Assembly: GCA_947846985.1 (NCBI GenBank)
Contig: CANTUZ010000001.1
Coordinates: 3,038,001-3,102,000, forward strand
DNA: 64,000 nucleotides
Direction of reading: 5' to 3'
Origin: Fratercula arctica
Lineage: Eukaryota; Chordata; Aves; Charadriiformes; Alcidae
The position numbers and the translations under genes were made by a program. Below, one piece after another: positions 22,819 through 35,470 of the stretch (positions within the stretch are counted from its first letter, which is position 1; every line of letters starts with the position of its first letter). The notes below the pieces were generated by a model. The model was not told the DNA's origin, did no database searches, and saw only the letters and a list, made by a program, of their open reading frames with translations.

Positions 22819-22824
22819 AATAAA
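22819..22824 (+). terminator. DGAT2: Proximal poly(A) signal of DGAT2
   Basis: AATAAA within an AATAATAATAAA run, 154 nt after the stop codon. No strong GT-rich element follows at once, so use would give a very short 3'UTR. Candidate only. Confidence 0.45.
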
Positions 22825-23914
22825 AAAAGGCTTTACTTTGGATAAATCCCACTACAAACATCTTTCTAGCCAAAAAAAGCACAACTCCCCATTGCTGTGA
22901 GGATTTGGATGGGGGAAATGATTGCCTTTGCAATCTGCTGTTGAATTGCCAGCAGTGGATCAGAAGCATTCCTGCAGCTACTGTACCCACTAGCAGAAGC
23001 TATTTTGGGAGAGTAGGATCCATCTGGTTTTCAATCAAAAAAGCAGCAGGTTGATTTGAGCAGGAGGGCAGTATTACAGGTGTGTGTTGCGCAAGAGCCA
23101 TGTTGAGACATGCTTACGTAGCACAAGGGCATTTTTGCTTCGGAAAAAAGCCCCTTCTGAAAGCACAAGCGGGCTGCCAAACCCCCTGGTGTGGCACCTA
23201 CTGTGGTCGGTGCAGGCAACTAAAGGAGATGAGTCTGGTGGCCCTCAATCCATAGTGAACTGGATGCTTTGGTGGCTTCACCACTTGTATTTTGAATGTC
23301 AGTTTAGAAGCAGGTGTGTCCCAGGTGCCGCTCGCACAGAGGTGTGTAGCTGGAAATATGGGACTCCTTCATAGCCAACAAAACTCCAAGGATGAGTTCT
23401 AGGAGCGATGGGATGGTGCAATCACATGGCCCCGGTGTCGCAGACCCTTAGGGTAACCTGTAGGGGTAAATGCAGTGGGACTATTCATGCAAGTGTTTTG
23501 GATCCCAAAAGCATTTGGGGAAAGCTAGGAGTAACTTCTGCCCAAAGATGGCTTTTTAAATATTACGTCCAGTGAATGTAAAGGAGTAGCCTTTTCATGC
23601 ATAGGATCTAAAGTGAGTGACTTCTTAAAGTGTTTATAAAATGTTTACGTGGATGTTAACGCTGCTTGTAGTGAGATTTCTTCCGAGTACAACGTGTTTA
23701 TGTATAAACCTGAAACATTGCACTACTTGCATGTCTGACCTGCCTTTTCAACAGCTCAGTTGAGTGTACTTCGAGCTCCAAAATGTGCCTTTCTTCCACG
23801 CAAGAGGACAGTACTTCACATTCCTGGAATCTTGCCTCTAAAGACAAATGTTCATCTGTCATATCTGATAGACTATTGTATTACGGAGTATCAATTTTTG
23901 TACAAATTTCTAGA

Positions 23915-23920
23915 AATAAA
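23915..23920 (+). terminator. DGAT2: Distal poly(A) signal of DGAT2
   Basis: AATAAA followed by a GT/T-rich downstream element at about 23,938-23,960. This is the better-supported end of the DGAT2 transcript. Confidence 0.6.
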
Positions 23921-25139
23921 TTTGGGCAAAAATCATGGTCTCTTTGGTGTTGCGGCGGTCTGTGGCTGGGTTCATGTTACAGCAATTATCTGTGGAATTG
24001 CAGCTGTGCCTTGGCTTTTGTGGGGAGAAAACTGGGCTGTTTTGTCCAAAAGCAGACGCACCCTGATCTGCACTGTCCCTGTATGGGACACCCGGGGTGG
24101 GTTAAGCATATCTTTCTGGTTTTAAGGGTGGGTATTTGCCCGTGAATGTACAAGGAGCTAAGGCAGCCTGCATCTATGGACCTCCTTCACTGAGCAGATA
24201 CAGAAAGTTCATGCCCTATTGCTTCTTTCAGCAATTTACTTGAGGTTTTGCTGCTGCCTAGCAGACAAAGAGCTGGATCGCATCTCTGGTCCTGGTCAGC
24301 TTTTGTCTTTCTACGACTGGAGGTGCAAAGTGCTCCAGAAATAGCACACATTGCTGTAAAGTTCATGTGGGCTCTTTTAGTAATAAGTGAGGGGTTTAAC
24401 CTGTTCTCTCTTGGGTTGGGGCTGGCCTATGAGCTATGGAAGTGGTCCATCAGTGCTGGCTGACTTTCACAGGCTGACACTGTTCTTCTTCAAGGGGAAA
24501 GCCAAGTTTGTTCTTTGCCCTTTTTCAGGCTTGGCCAGTGGAGTTTGGAAGTCTCCTGCTCCAGAAGATAAACCTGGTGTGTTCCTCACCCCTAGTAGAA
24601 TTGATTTGGTCCTCTGTTTTCAGCTAAGCAAACCTTAAGGCTGTGTTTTCCAGTGACTTTTCTGGAAGCGGACAGCAAGAAAAGCCATGAATGCCCTGCC
24701 CAAACTGCTTTTGCCAGTTTGACCAGACAAGTCAGTAGAAACCACCCTTGGCACAACCTGGAGGAGGTCAGTTCTTGCAGAGCTTTTTCCAAGCAATGTT
24801 TTCAATTATTGAGTTGTATATCAAAGCACAGCTGCTGTGTGCAAATCCCCCTGAAGCAGAGGAGGGAGGGAGTTATTTCAAATAAGGATCTATTCCTGCA
24901 AAGGGCTGTGCTGGTGAATGTCCTTTAGTTGTCTATACTGCAAGGTGGGACCAGCTCTGCCCAAAACTCCTGGCTGTGCTGAAGTCCCCTTAAGTTAAGG
25001 TCTAGCTTGAGATTGCCACTGCATATTGTTCACCTACTCATCACCAGGCTGTAAAAGGGGAATTTTCCTTGCATCCCTTCTTGTCTCCAAGGTACTAGCC
25101 CTGGGACATGATGGTAGTAGTCTCATACAAGTTTTAAGT

Positions 25140-25318
25140 ACCCTTCACAGGTTGCCCAGGGAAGTTGTGGCTGCCCCATCCCTGGAGGGGTTCAAGGTCA
25201 GGTTGGACGGGGCTTTGAGCAACCTGGTCTAGTGGGAGGTGTCCCTGCCCAGGGCAGGGGGTTGGAACTGGATGATCTTTAAGGTCCCTTCTAACCTGAA
25301 CCATTCTGTGATTCTGAG
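25140..25318 (+). mobile_element. CR1 LINE 3' fragment
   Basis: About 180 bp from CCCTTCACAGGTTGCCCAGG to ACCATTCTGTGATTCTG, 1.2 kb after the DGAT2 transcript end. Confidence 0.9.
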
Positions 25319-25689
25319 CTGAGCTTGTGGGCAAATGACTCCTTCCAAGCTTTTTTCTGTGTATTTTTTTCCCTTCTCTTGCCAGTCTCAGGAGCGTAGG
25401 GGTAAGAGCCTTACCTGAAAATCATCTCTGGCTTGTGGTGTGTTTAATGATTTTGATTGATTTAGCAAAAGCCTCACTGAGGGTGTCCTAGTACTGTAGG
25501 TACCTTCCCCTGCACCTACATTTTCCTGCTTATGCCCTTGCCTATGTAACATAGAGGCTTCTTGGGGAGGGGCTGCCTTTGATGTTCACAGCATCCAGAA
25601 CAAAAGACGTCATACTGTAAAATAATCTAAATGTTAATAGAAGGTAAAGTTATGACCTCTGTCTCTGTGGTGAGCACAGTACCTGAGAC

Positions 25690-25935
25690 TAAAAGAGGGG
25701 AGATTTAGATGAGCTATTAGGAAGAAATTCTTTCCCTTGAGGGTAGTAAGCCCCTGTCCCAGGTTGCCCAGAGAAGCTGTGGCTGCCCCATCCCTGGAGG
25801 TGTTCAAGGCCAGCTTGGACAGGGCTTGGAGGAACCTGGTCTGGTGGGAGGTGTCCCTGCCCAGGGCAGGGGGTTGGAACTGGATGATCTTTGAGGTCCC
25901 TTCCAACCCAAACCATTCTGTGATTCTATGGTAGA
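25690..25935 (+). mobile_element. CR1 LINE 3' fragment
   Basis: About 245 bp from TAAAAGAGGGGAGATTTAG to ACCATTCTGTGATTCTATG. Same orientation as the copy 370 bp upstream. Confidence 0.9.
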
Positions 25936-27459
25936 TGTTGCTGGGACACTGTCAGGATGATATCATCCTTCTTGTCCAGCCATCTTCCCTTGGCCGTAAC
26001 AAGAGGTAGGCTCCTGCCCATGCTAGACCAGCCCTGATAAAGCTGTTCTTACATTTTTTTGTGAGAAATGGGCATCTTTGTTTTCCTGTGAACTGGTCTT
26101 GCCTGTAGCTCAGCAACCTCCCCTTCCTCTGCTGCTGGTTAGCTTGATATTAAGTGCATTTGCACTTCTCCAGTGCTTTAAGACCTCTCTGTCCTCCTAA
26201 CCTTCCTCATTATACTGGCAAGGGTCCTGATAAATCTGTCCTTTTCTCTGCCCTGGGCTGTATCAGCCCTTTCTGGTTTCATTCTTCTTGCACTCTTTTA
26301 TTTGCCCCTTTCTGACAGATGCGTTTCTCTTCCCTTCTCGCTGGGGTTTGGCTCACAAACTTGCCTGGTAAAAAGGGATGGAAAGAAGCCTGGGGCCTTT
26401 CGACCTGTTTTTGTCCCTGTTTGCGCCTCCTTACAGGCTGGAAGAGGGGACTTCCCACTGTTACCTCTTCTTCCTCATGTATTTATGTAGTGTCTGTCCT
26501 ATTTTTTTCCCCTTTGCCTCAAATCAGAGCTCTCCCTTCAGCAAATGGAACCGGAGCAAAAGGGTACATGACTAAATTTACGGAATAAGTGTGTCAGTTG
26601 GGTGCAGGCTGCCTGCAATGATTTATTCCTTCCTTGACTGCCATCCATAGAGCATCCTGAGTGTGTTACATGGGTTTATTGGCTGCTTTTTCCCCATCTG
26701 TGAAGCAGGGCAGCAATATTTTTCATAGCACCGGCATGTCACAAGGTGGGATGTCACCAGCTTGCTTTGAGACCCTCGTTAATTAAAGTAGTATAAGCAG
26801 AATAGTGCCATTGGTAGTGTGTGCACAGCTTTTTTTGATTCAGTCTGGAAGCAGAGCAGTGTAATGAAAGAGGTGGAAAAATGAGAAAAGAGAGGACATG
26901 CTGCCCTCATGAGGTGCCTGTCAGTAACTCCATGATAAAAAATCAAAAGTATTTTGGGGAAATGCCAGGTAGTACTGCTGAGAAACCACTAACCCAGACT
27001 GGAATGGCTTTATACGAGCTGGAGGCAGAGAGCAGAAATGGATGCATTACCCTCTGGATAAATATTTTGTCAATTTATCCCAGGCAGTGGTACCACATGG
27101 CATAACAAATGAATTTCTACAGTGCAAATCCTTCTTAGCTTCATGCTGCAAAATGAGCCTCGGGAAAATGGTGCTATTTGGCAACAGCTCAGCTAAATGA
27201 GGCTTTTTCCTCTAAAGGAAAATCCAAACCGTCACAAAAATGGGTAATTTCCTGCCTATTTCTGCCAGGGGTTCAGGGGACCACCCTTTGCAGCTGAAAG
27301 AGCAGGAAGAAAAATGCTGATGCAGAGCTTTCTCTACTCTGCTTTGTGGTTATCTTTTCTTCTTGTGGGCTGGGGGACTTGAGGCTGAGGATGTTTTAAC
27401 AGGCTCTAAAAGCCTACAAGAGAAGCCTGGTGGGAATTTGAACTCCATCCGTGGTTTGA

Positions 27460-28267
27460 TCATTTACCAGTTCCCTGGTTTCTCCCAGATCCGATCCACC
27501 CTTGCCAGCTGATCACACATTGGGAGTTTTTCCCTAAATAGTTCCTGGCTTTGCTCTGCACTTTTTGCTGTGCTTTGACCGAGGTTACACACTGCAGAGT
27601 GGCTCTCCCACTGTGGTTCACCCAGCCAAATATTAGCCTCTGTGCCAAAATCTCATATTCCCATTGTGTGACATCCCCAAAACACTCTATTGTTGGTTTC
27701 TTAATACAAACATCGCCATATCATAAACTTCTCCAAGTCGGGCATCAGAAAGAACTGGACTGACATTTATTTCCATTCTCCCACCCTGAGAGCATGGGTT
27801 TTGGGGAAACCAGCTCAGTTCTCCAAATATTAAGTTCCCTGACTGGAGTTTGCCGTAGACACCAATAGCTGCCATCAAACTGTTGCCAGTTTACTGTGCT
27901 GTCAGATGAGCTTTTCCACCTCAAGCCCATAATGCCAACAAAGCATGAAGAGCCACCGACCTCCATCCTGACAGGTTTATCCATGACCAAGTGACTGGGC
28001 TGTTGAATGTCTTGAGACACATTTTGTTCAACAAATAACAGGAGGGTTAGGAACCAGCATATAGCCATCCTGTACGACTGGTTGAAGGTAGTGGTTGGCA
28101 GATATCTCATCAAATAGGTTGTACAGCAGCAGCAACCATAACACCCTTCCGTTCTCCCTCCTTGTCACATCAGAGGGTCTGGATGTCCCTTCCAACAAAT
28201 TCTTTCTAAATGGATGCACAGGTTTCATCGGTGAAGGGTCAGTCAAAATGTTATGACCTACAAACAA
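27460..28267 (-). pseudogene. Possible relic of a secreted or Ig-like protein gene (tentative)
   Basis: Three overlapping minus-strand open stretches in different frames (28267-28028, 28113-27745, 27878-27687, then 27648-27460). The second has a start followed by a hydrophobic run (MAICWFLTLLLFVEQNVSQ) that resembles a signal peptide. The third contains GRMEINVSPVLSDARLGEVY, which resembles the end of an Ig V-type domain, where D-x-x-x-G/E-x-Y precedes the final strand. Continuity needs frameshifts and stops are present, so if coding it is broken. I could not assign a family. An alternative is chance open frames or an old retroviral segment; a solo LTR lies 1 kb away but is complete with its own target duplication, so it is not attached. 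Confidence 0.22.
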
Positions 28268-29270
28268 TACCTAATAAGTTAAAGATCAAGAAAGTCTTGA
28301 CGGTTTGGTATGATGGTATTATATTGTCCTGGAGGCACTTATAGCCGATGAGAGTACAAGGTTTTGGTGCAAATGCTGTCCTGGGGAGGCTTCACAGCCA
28401 GTGGGCTCACAGCCAATATATATATTGACTTTTTTTTTTTTTTCTCCTTATGTATGCTTAGCTGTCATACTCCTTAACGGATCATCCTGCAGAGGTTTTC
28501 CATTCAAAGGTACTTAAAGAGCTCTATAAATATTCCGTAGAAGGATTTACTTTGCCCATCGGCAAAATGCAACCACTTCTGGGGTGGAAAGTGCAACCCT
28601 TACACATCAGATGAAGTGAGGACATCAAAATACCACCTCTGCAAGATGAAAATGCAGTTGGAGAAAAGAGAAGGACTTCAATTCAAGCAGAATTCAGAGA
28701 TAAATTTCCTTCAGGGACTTCTGGCAATGTGGCAGGGGATATTTCATGACCATACCTATACAGGACCTTAGGATTTTTGCATCTTGCTTGGAAGACAGTC
28801 CTTGAAGCAGCTTGCAGACCCAGTGCTTATTTAGCGGCGAACCACCAGCCTTTGGCCTTGATATATGGTCCATTGAAATCAGAAAGCACCTTTTGGCTGA
28901 TTTCCCTGGACTTCCAATGTAGTCTCAAGTGAGTGACTCAGGAAGAATCACTTTGAGGTGGGTGGGTGTGATGGATCCCATGTGCTCAAAGGTCACTGAT
29001 CCGCTTTGGTGTGGCTGGTCCTGTGCAGAGTCAGTGTCTTGTGAGGAAGCAGAAAGCTGTAACTGATTTCATTTCCCTGACATAAAAGGTGCTTTAGTGG
29101 CTGATCTGAGGTTGTAGAGTTACTTTCAGAGCAAAGAAGTTGCTTGTTGTCAGTTCCTTCTCCAGAGCAATCGCTTGTCTTCCTTTGAAGTCAGATACAC
29201 TGAAACTTTACATTAAAGAACAATGATCACAAGGGAACATAGCATTTGACCTATTTCTGTGCCATACACT

Positions 29271-29993
29271 TGTCGCAGGCGGAGTCATTGACTTCACTTG
29301 TAAGAGAGAAGTAGTGAGATATTTATTAACGTAAAATAGTGATTTAACAAAGTTAGTAGTGAATACGACAGTGTTTTATGAGATTCGATGTCAGGGTACA
29401 CTCGATTATTTACTGCATAGAGGCCAGGGTCAGACAAGCTGTCAGGGAGACCCTCCCGTTGAGTCACGAGGTTCAGAAAGGACCCCCCTTGCTTTCTAAA
29501 CTCCTTCTCAGAGAGGAGTCTGGGTGCGGCTGGATCCAATCCTGGTCCCAGACTTGGTCAATCGTTTATGTCTAAAGGATTATATATGTGTAATCAATCC
29601 TTTGTATCACTTAGCTAAGGTTTCAAAGTTTAGCAAGCTATTAGTGACTTACCAAGAATCTGTTGCGGAAAGGAATCTCTCAGCCTCGAGGAGCAGAACC
29701 TTAAGCGAGTGTCCCCACTCAAGGGGAGATCCTGTCGTGCAGCCCGCTGCTGTGCAGGAGAGCTCAAAGGGCTTTTGGTCTGTCCACTATTTATAGAGTA
29801 AGATAATTGACCTATAGTCATATTCGCAAAGGAACAAGATACCTAGGTCCCCACTCCAGACAGTGTTTTGACTATGGTGCCAGCCATCCCCCATAGTCCA
29901 AGTGCAACTCATAACAACTCCCGCTGATGGCCATGGCTTGAGCAGGAGCCAGGGGAGGGGAAAAGGGGGAAAAGGAGAGAGCACACCACCACA
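29271..29993 (-). mobile_element. Solo LTR in the DGAT2-UVRAG intergenic region, with ACACT target duplication
   Basis: 723 bp with TG...CA ends and a perfect 5-bp direct repeat ACACT at 29266-29270 and 29994-29998. On the minus strand it starts TGTGGTGGTGTGCTCTCTCC and ends GCCTGCGACA. A TATAAATA box lies at 29788-29795 and an AATAAA signal at 29322-29327, both on the minus strand and in the right order, supporting that orientation. No internal retroviral region is attached. It belongs to a different LTR family from the copy at 11295. Confidence 0.87.
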
Positions 29994-30407
29994 ACACTTA
30001 AGCTACCAGAGGCTAACACTTCAGCTCAATGTATGATCTTATAACAGTTTTTCTAATTTCTTTTCCAACTCCTATAATTAAGAAAAAAAAAACAAAACCA
30101 AAAAAAAGCCCCAAAACCAAACCAAAACAAGCACAGAAGATGTATATAAACATGATGTCATCAGTCCAAGAGTCCAAGAAGCGTCATCAACAGCAGACAA
30201 AGCATGTGCGTCAGGACATGGAGTTTCAGAGATGGCTCGCTTTTATCAGCAAACCCCGAGGACAGTCCCCAGAATCATCAACACTGTAGTACATTAGCTA
30301 AGACCTGTAACATCTATATCTGGAGTACTCATAAAGCAGGGAGTACTGATACAGCTTTCTTCCACAACCAGCTGAAAACTCTGGGAAAAAAATTCTTGGA
30401 AAATGAC

Positions 30408-30817
30408 AGAATGGTTTGGGTGGGAAGGGACTTTAAAGATCATCTAGTCCAACCCCCCAACCACGGGCAGGGACAACTCCCACTAGACCAGGTTGCTCCA
30501 AGCCCCATCCAAGCTGGCCTTGAACACCTCCAGGGATGGGGCAGCCACAGCTTCTCTGGGCAACCTGGGCCAGGGGCTCACCACCCTCACAGCAAAGAAT
30601 TTCTGCCTCAGATCTCAGCTCAATCTCCCTTCTTTCAGTGTAAAACCCTTCCCCCTTGACCTATCGCAACAGGCCCTGATCCAGAGTCCCTCCCCAGCTT
30701 TCCTGGAGCCTCTTGAGGGACTGGAAGGGGCTCTGAAGGTCTCCGCGGAGCCTTCTCTTCTCCAGGCTGAACCCCCCCAGCTCTCTCAGCCTGTCCTCAC
30801 AGCAGAGGGGCTCCAAC
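30408..30817 (-). mobile_element. CR1 LINE, 3' part
   Basis: About 410 bp on the minus strand, 3' end at GACAGAATGGTTTGGGTGGG, 5' end at GCAGAGGGGCTCCAACCC next to an 18-base T-run at about 30,822-30,839. Confidence 0.91.
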
Positions 30818-32799
30818 CCTCCTTTTTTTTTTTTTTTTTCCTGCTCTGATGTTTATTTCATGATGTTAATTGTCTGTATGGTTGAATAAATCTATTCAGC
30901 TGCTTCTCTTCACTGACCAAGCATGTTGAGTAATCATGTATTTTTGTTCAGCATCTTCCATCCTGGAGCACATTTAATGACCTGGAGTTTTGGTTTTATA
31001 TCTGATCCAAAATCTGATCCAAATATTCCCAACTACGCTGCAACAGCAATTCAGAAGGTAACACAGCACCTTGCCAAGCCTTGATTAAGCAGGATGCAAG
31101 CATTCCCTCACTCGAAGCTCATGTGTAGTCCTCACAAAGCCAAAACCTCCCGTATTTAATGCAGATGTGTCCCTGTGGGCTCATGGCTTTAATCCCAAAG
31201 GCCATTTCCAGGAGGCCTTTTAAAACATCCTCATCTCAAACTGTCTTGGCCTGATTCTCCCCTGCTTGTGCAACCTGGGAAGGTCACAGCATGACTTCGT
31301 GTGGCAGCAATTCTCTTTTACCACACTCAAAACATAACGCACCAAGAAATGGCTCGTGTTGTTTCCGAACCGAGAAGCTTTTTGTGAGGTTCTTTGAACA
31401 TTTATTGAACTTGTTAAACTTTTTACTGGTAAAAGCTTTTCTTTACAGCCACAGTGATGAGGTAATAACACCCTTCTGAAGGCAGTTTTTACAAACCCCT
31501 GCCACTTGACCCCCCCTCCAGCTCTTTTGGACAATCAGCTTTTGTTTGGATTTTTCAACAAGCTAATTCCAACAACTTCTAAACTAACTGGCAACCCTCT
31601 CGCAGGACTAAACATGCTGAAATATCCTTACCAAAGAAAAAAAATCAGGTTCACATACTCAGGTTACACTATAACCAGTGGATGAGATTCCTGTAGCAAA
31701 ACTGGAGTGCAGTATCCCTAAAGATTGCCAGTGTCTTAGATCCACGCATCCATCATTCCCTGAAAAGAAGACAAATAACAACAGATTTTAAAAGCAGCAG
31801 AAAAAAAATGGAAAAATTGAAAAAAAATTGGATTTGCTATTAAAGACAAACTTTCTAGGATAGTTAAGAAGGTTGGAACAGATTGACTCCATATGATTCT
31901 ATCGTGGGTTAATGAGAAAAGGTGGAAAAAAACTGTGTCAGGGCTAATTCAGGTACAACTACTGCTGTGGCATTCATTCATCGCTGAACTGAGTTGCATC
32001 ATGATGTCTTGACCACTTGGGGAACCTCATCCAAGCCAGCATGACTTGATGAGGGTTTTTTTTTACAAACCCTCACCATTAGCTTGATCTAAAACCCACC
32101 AACGATGCTTAAACAAAATCGGTTGACTTCAGTGGATTTGCGATCAGCATATCTTGGTCAGATGACTTCAGTCTACCAACATGTTACTCAAGATACCCAG
32201 AAAAACCAGCAAAACAAACACCACCCTTTCCCTCAAACCACAATGTTTTAGTAAATTGAAGGCTTCAAAGAAATAATACACACGTGGCTGTAAAGCAATA
32301 TGGTTTAAAGCAATAAATGTCTTCCCAGAAATTAGGTTTGTTTTACGGGCTGTTGCTCCATATTTTGCAATTGTGCTGTGAAGTCTCTGATGAGAGAAGA
32401 GCCCAGGTGCCAAATACTAAACTCCACATAGCAAAAAGACAGTGCCTAAAGAAATTACTGAAATTACCAGTTACTTCTTGTACAACCTAGTTGGTATGGG
32501 AATAAAGCTGGTTTGTAAACGTCGATGTGGGCATCACCTCATTCAGAGGTAGTGCTATAGTTCTCCTTCATGACTCTATCTCATTTAAAGTATATTTTTT
32601 CCCCTCTCTCATTTAAAATATATATTTAAAATGTATATTTGAGTCTGAGAATGAAGTTTTTCCATGAAAACAATAGCTCTTCTAAGCACCAGGATAATAA
32701 TAGATATTCTAAGCATCATTTGCACTCCAGAGCACCAGGAATCCTCTTCCATGTCCTCCATCGAAATTGTCTAATGGTTGTGAGGTGACTTGAAGAGAG

Positions 32800-33166
32800 A
32801 GAGACCTTATAGCTGCCTTCCACTACCTGAAGGGGGCCTACAAGAAAGATGGAGAGGGGCTGTTTGCAAGGGCATGCAGCGATAGGATGAGGGACAATGG
32901 TTTAAACTAGAGCAGGGCAGGTTTAGATCAGACATTAGGAAGAAGTTCTTTACACTGAGGGTGGTGAGACACTGGCCCAGGTTGCCCAGGGAGGTGGTGG
33001 AGGCCCCATCCCTGGAGACATTCAAGGCCAGGCTGGATGAGGCTCTGAGCAACCTGATCTAGTTGAAGATGTCCCTGCTGACTGCAGGGGGGTTGGACTA
33101 CATGGCCTTTAGAGGTCCCTTCCAACCCAACACATTCTATGATTCTTTTCTATGATTCTATGAAGA
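32800..33166 (+). mobile_element. CR1 LINE, 3' part
   Basis: About 365 bp. Tail subfamily with GTTGAAGATGTCCCTGCTGA and duplicated terminal ATTCTTTTCTATGATTCT. More diverged; intergenic. Confidence 0.9.
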
Positions 33167-33857
33167 TGTCTTCTACTGAGCAGGGATCTCCTCTGCGCAC
33201 CTAATGTAACCAGAACAGCTTAATGGTGTGTCAAAAATACAATGAAGTCTATCTGAGTTAGGGTTTATATTGGGACGCTCAGGACACTTAGGATAAAGTA
33301 ATGAAATCAATTAACAAAACCATTTATGCAGCTGACAGCGACGGTTAAGTGCAAACAATGGGCAATTTACTTGCAAATTAATAAACTCCCCTTGGAGTGG
33401 TATAACTTGAGCACAGGTTTTCACACATTTTTCTGAATATCTTCGTGTAGACCAGTACTTTTATAGTACCAGCTCATATCTTAATGGCTCTTCAGCTGAT
33501 GCTCACAGACATATAGTGCTTTTAATTCAAAACCAAGGGCATTTATAGCAAAAAGCTCTGACCTTTATTGTGCTTTGCACTGTGATACATTGCACAGGGA
33601 TGACTAGAAAGACTTAGGTAGCTGCAAGTGTCTTACAGCAGTTTTAAACAACCTCTGGGGACAGAGCAAACATATTCGCCTGCAACTAGAAATACTTAGA
33701 AATACTTTGGACATAAAAGAGTCCAGGGTTTAGCGCCCACAAACCCAGTCTCTCATGTTAGTCTCTGTTGCTTGAGCTTGATCTCTCCAAAGGCAAAGCT
33801 AAACAAACTCTTTTAAGCCCACATCTGTGGCTGTAAATTACATTATTTGATAGGCAT

Positions 33858-34220
33858 TCAGTGGCAAAACTTCAGCTTTTTCCTCTTCTTTAAATAGCTC
33901 ACAAACTTGGAGTATTTTGCTCTGCACTTGGAATCCTTCCATCCACCAGTGAAATACGTTTGCTCATTTGAGTGATTTTGCAATGATCTCATACCCCAAT
34001 AAGAAGCACATTTGACCTGATCTGCGGCAGAAGTAGGAATTACCATTAGCCACAAGACCATTGCTCCCTTTCCCAAAGCTTCTGGCATGCCAAAACCTGC
34101 AATAAAGACTATTAAATAATCTCTGTAATGACCTGCAGGTAGTATCGCTCTGCCACACGTCATTTGAAAGGACACTTGCCCATGTGTGTCAAATTCAGTG
34201 CAACCAAGCAAAAAGAACAA
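33858..34220 (-). pseudogene. 120-codon open stretch, possible gene relic (tentative)
   Basis: Open minus-strand frame in unique intergenic sequence, not in a recognised repeat. It contains five cysteines, a hydrophobic segment (LIVFIAGFGMPEALG) and a basic end (YLKKRKKLKFCH). Possible splice signals occur inside it (TTTATTGCAG near 34,110 and GTAATT near 34,048, minus strand), so a different exon reading is also possible. No family recognised; it may be chance. Confidence 0.15.
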
Positions 34221-34601
34221 CGATAGAGTAGAGCTTCAAGAAATGGCACTTAAGTTTTCAAAGGGCATTTCTGACAATTCCTGAGTGGTATTTCATCCAG
34301 CTTTCTCCAAAGGTTTTTCAAAAATATGCTTTATTCTGCAAGACAGTTTACCCTATTTTGTTAAAATTGCATTTTAAAATTCTGTTAATACCAATTTTAA
34401 TTATTTTCTGGTCTTTCCTCCCCCCAAAAAAATGTCCACAAGAAGCTGCTTCTGGCTTTCCATAAGGCCAAAGTGAGGAGCTGCTGGTGTATTTATACCA
34501 CATGTGAACACAAGACCTGCTCCGTAATCAGATGATGGTTTTGAAACCTCTTTTTTTTTCCTGTTTGCCTGTTGGATTCACTTAAAGAAGACTGAAGATC
34601 A

Positions 34602-35470
34602 GAGAATCATAGAATCATAGAATGGTTTGTGTTGGAAAGGACCTGAAAGATCATCCAGTTCCAACCCCCTGCCCTGGGCAGGGACACCTCCCACCAGACC
34701 AGGTTGCTCCAAGCCCTGTCCAACCTGGCCTTGAACCCCTCCAGGGATGGGGCAGCCACAGCTTCTCTGGGCAACCTGGGCCAGAGGCTCACCACCCTCA
34801 CAGCAAAGAATTTCTGCCTCAGATCTCAGCTCAGTCTCCCCTCTTGCAGTGGAAAACCCTTCCCCCTCATCCCATGGCTCCCCTCCCTGATCCAGAGTCC
34901 CTCCCCAGCTTTCCTGGAGCCCCTTGAGGGACTGGAAGGGGCTCCAAGGTCTCCCTGGAGCCTTCTCTTCTCCAGGCTGAACCCCCCCAGCTCTCTCAGC
35001 CTGTCCTCACAGCAGAGGGGCTCCAGCCCTCCCAGCATCTCCGGGGCCTCCTCTGGCCCCGCTCCAACAGCTCCGTGTCTCTCCTGTGCTGAGGTCCCAG
35101 AGCTGGAGGCAGCACTGCAGGGGGGTCTCCCCCGAGCGGAGCAGAGGGGCAGAACCCCCCCCCTCGCCCTGCTGCCCACGTTGCTGGGGATGCAGCCCAG
35201 GCTGTGGGGGGGTTTCTGGGCTGCCAGCGCACATTGCCAGCTCGTGTTGAGCTTCTCATCCACCAACACCCCCAAGTCCTTCTCTTCAGGGCTGTTCTCC
35301 GTCCCTTCGTCCCCCATCCTGTATTGATAGCAGGGGTTGCCCCAGAACCCTGCACTTGGCCTTGTTGAACCTCATGAGGTTCACATAGGCCCCCTTCTAG
35401 AGCCTGTCCAGGTCCCTCTGGATGGCATCCCATCCTTGAGCTGTGTCAGCCACACCACTCAGCTTGGGCA
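34602..35470 (-). mobile_element. CR1 LINE, longest copy in window
   Basis: About 870 bp on the minus strand. The 3' end is at AGAATCATAGAATCATAGAA. It extends through the C-terminal ORF2 region (open for 145-163 codons in two frames) into the GGATGCCATCCAGAGGGACC region (minus-strand reading). Little diverged from the copy at 63,549, so probably a fairly young insertion. Confidence 0.93.

Larger units (their letters stand above)
22666..23940 (+). other. DGAT2: DGAT2 3' untranslated region (inferred end)
   Basis: The sequence downstream of the stop has no long ORF and contains two canonical AATAAA hexamers, at 22819-22824 and 23915-23920. The distal one is followed within about 25 nt by a GT-rich stretch (TCTTTGGTGTTGCGG), the usual downstream element, so the main cleavage site is placed near 23,935-23,945. 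The resulting UTR of about 1.27 kb is similar in size to that of mammalian DGAT2. The end is inferred, not observed. Confidence 0.6.

Noticed and set aside
29294..29796. Open frames on both strands near 29.3-29.8 kb
   Set aside because: They lie within the solo LTR, which is non-coding; there is no retroviral internal region.
34704..35433. Long open frames of 145-207 codons on both strands
   Set aside because: They lie entirely inside a CR1 copy. The minus-strand frames are the decaying end of CR1 ORF2 and the others are shadows.
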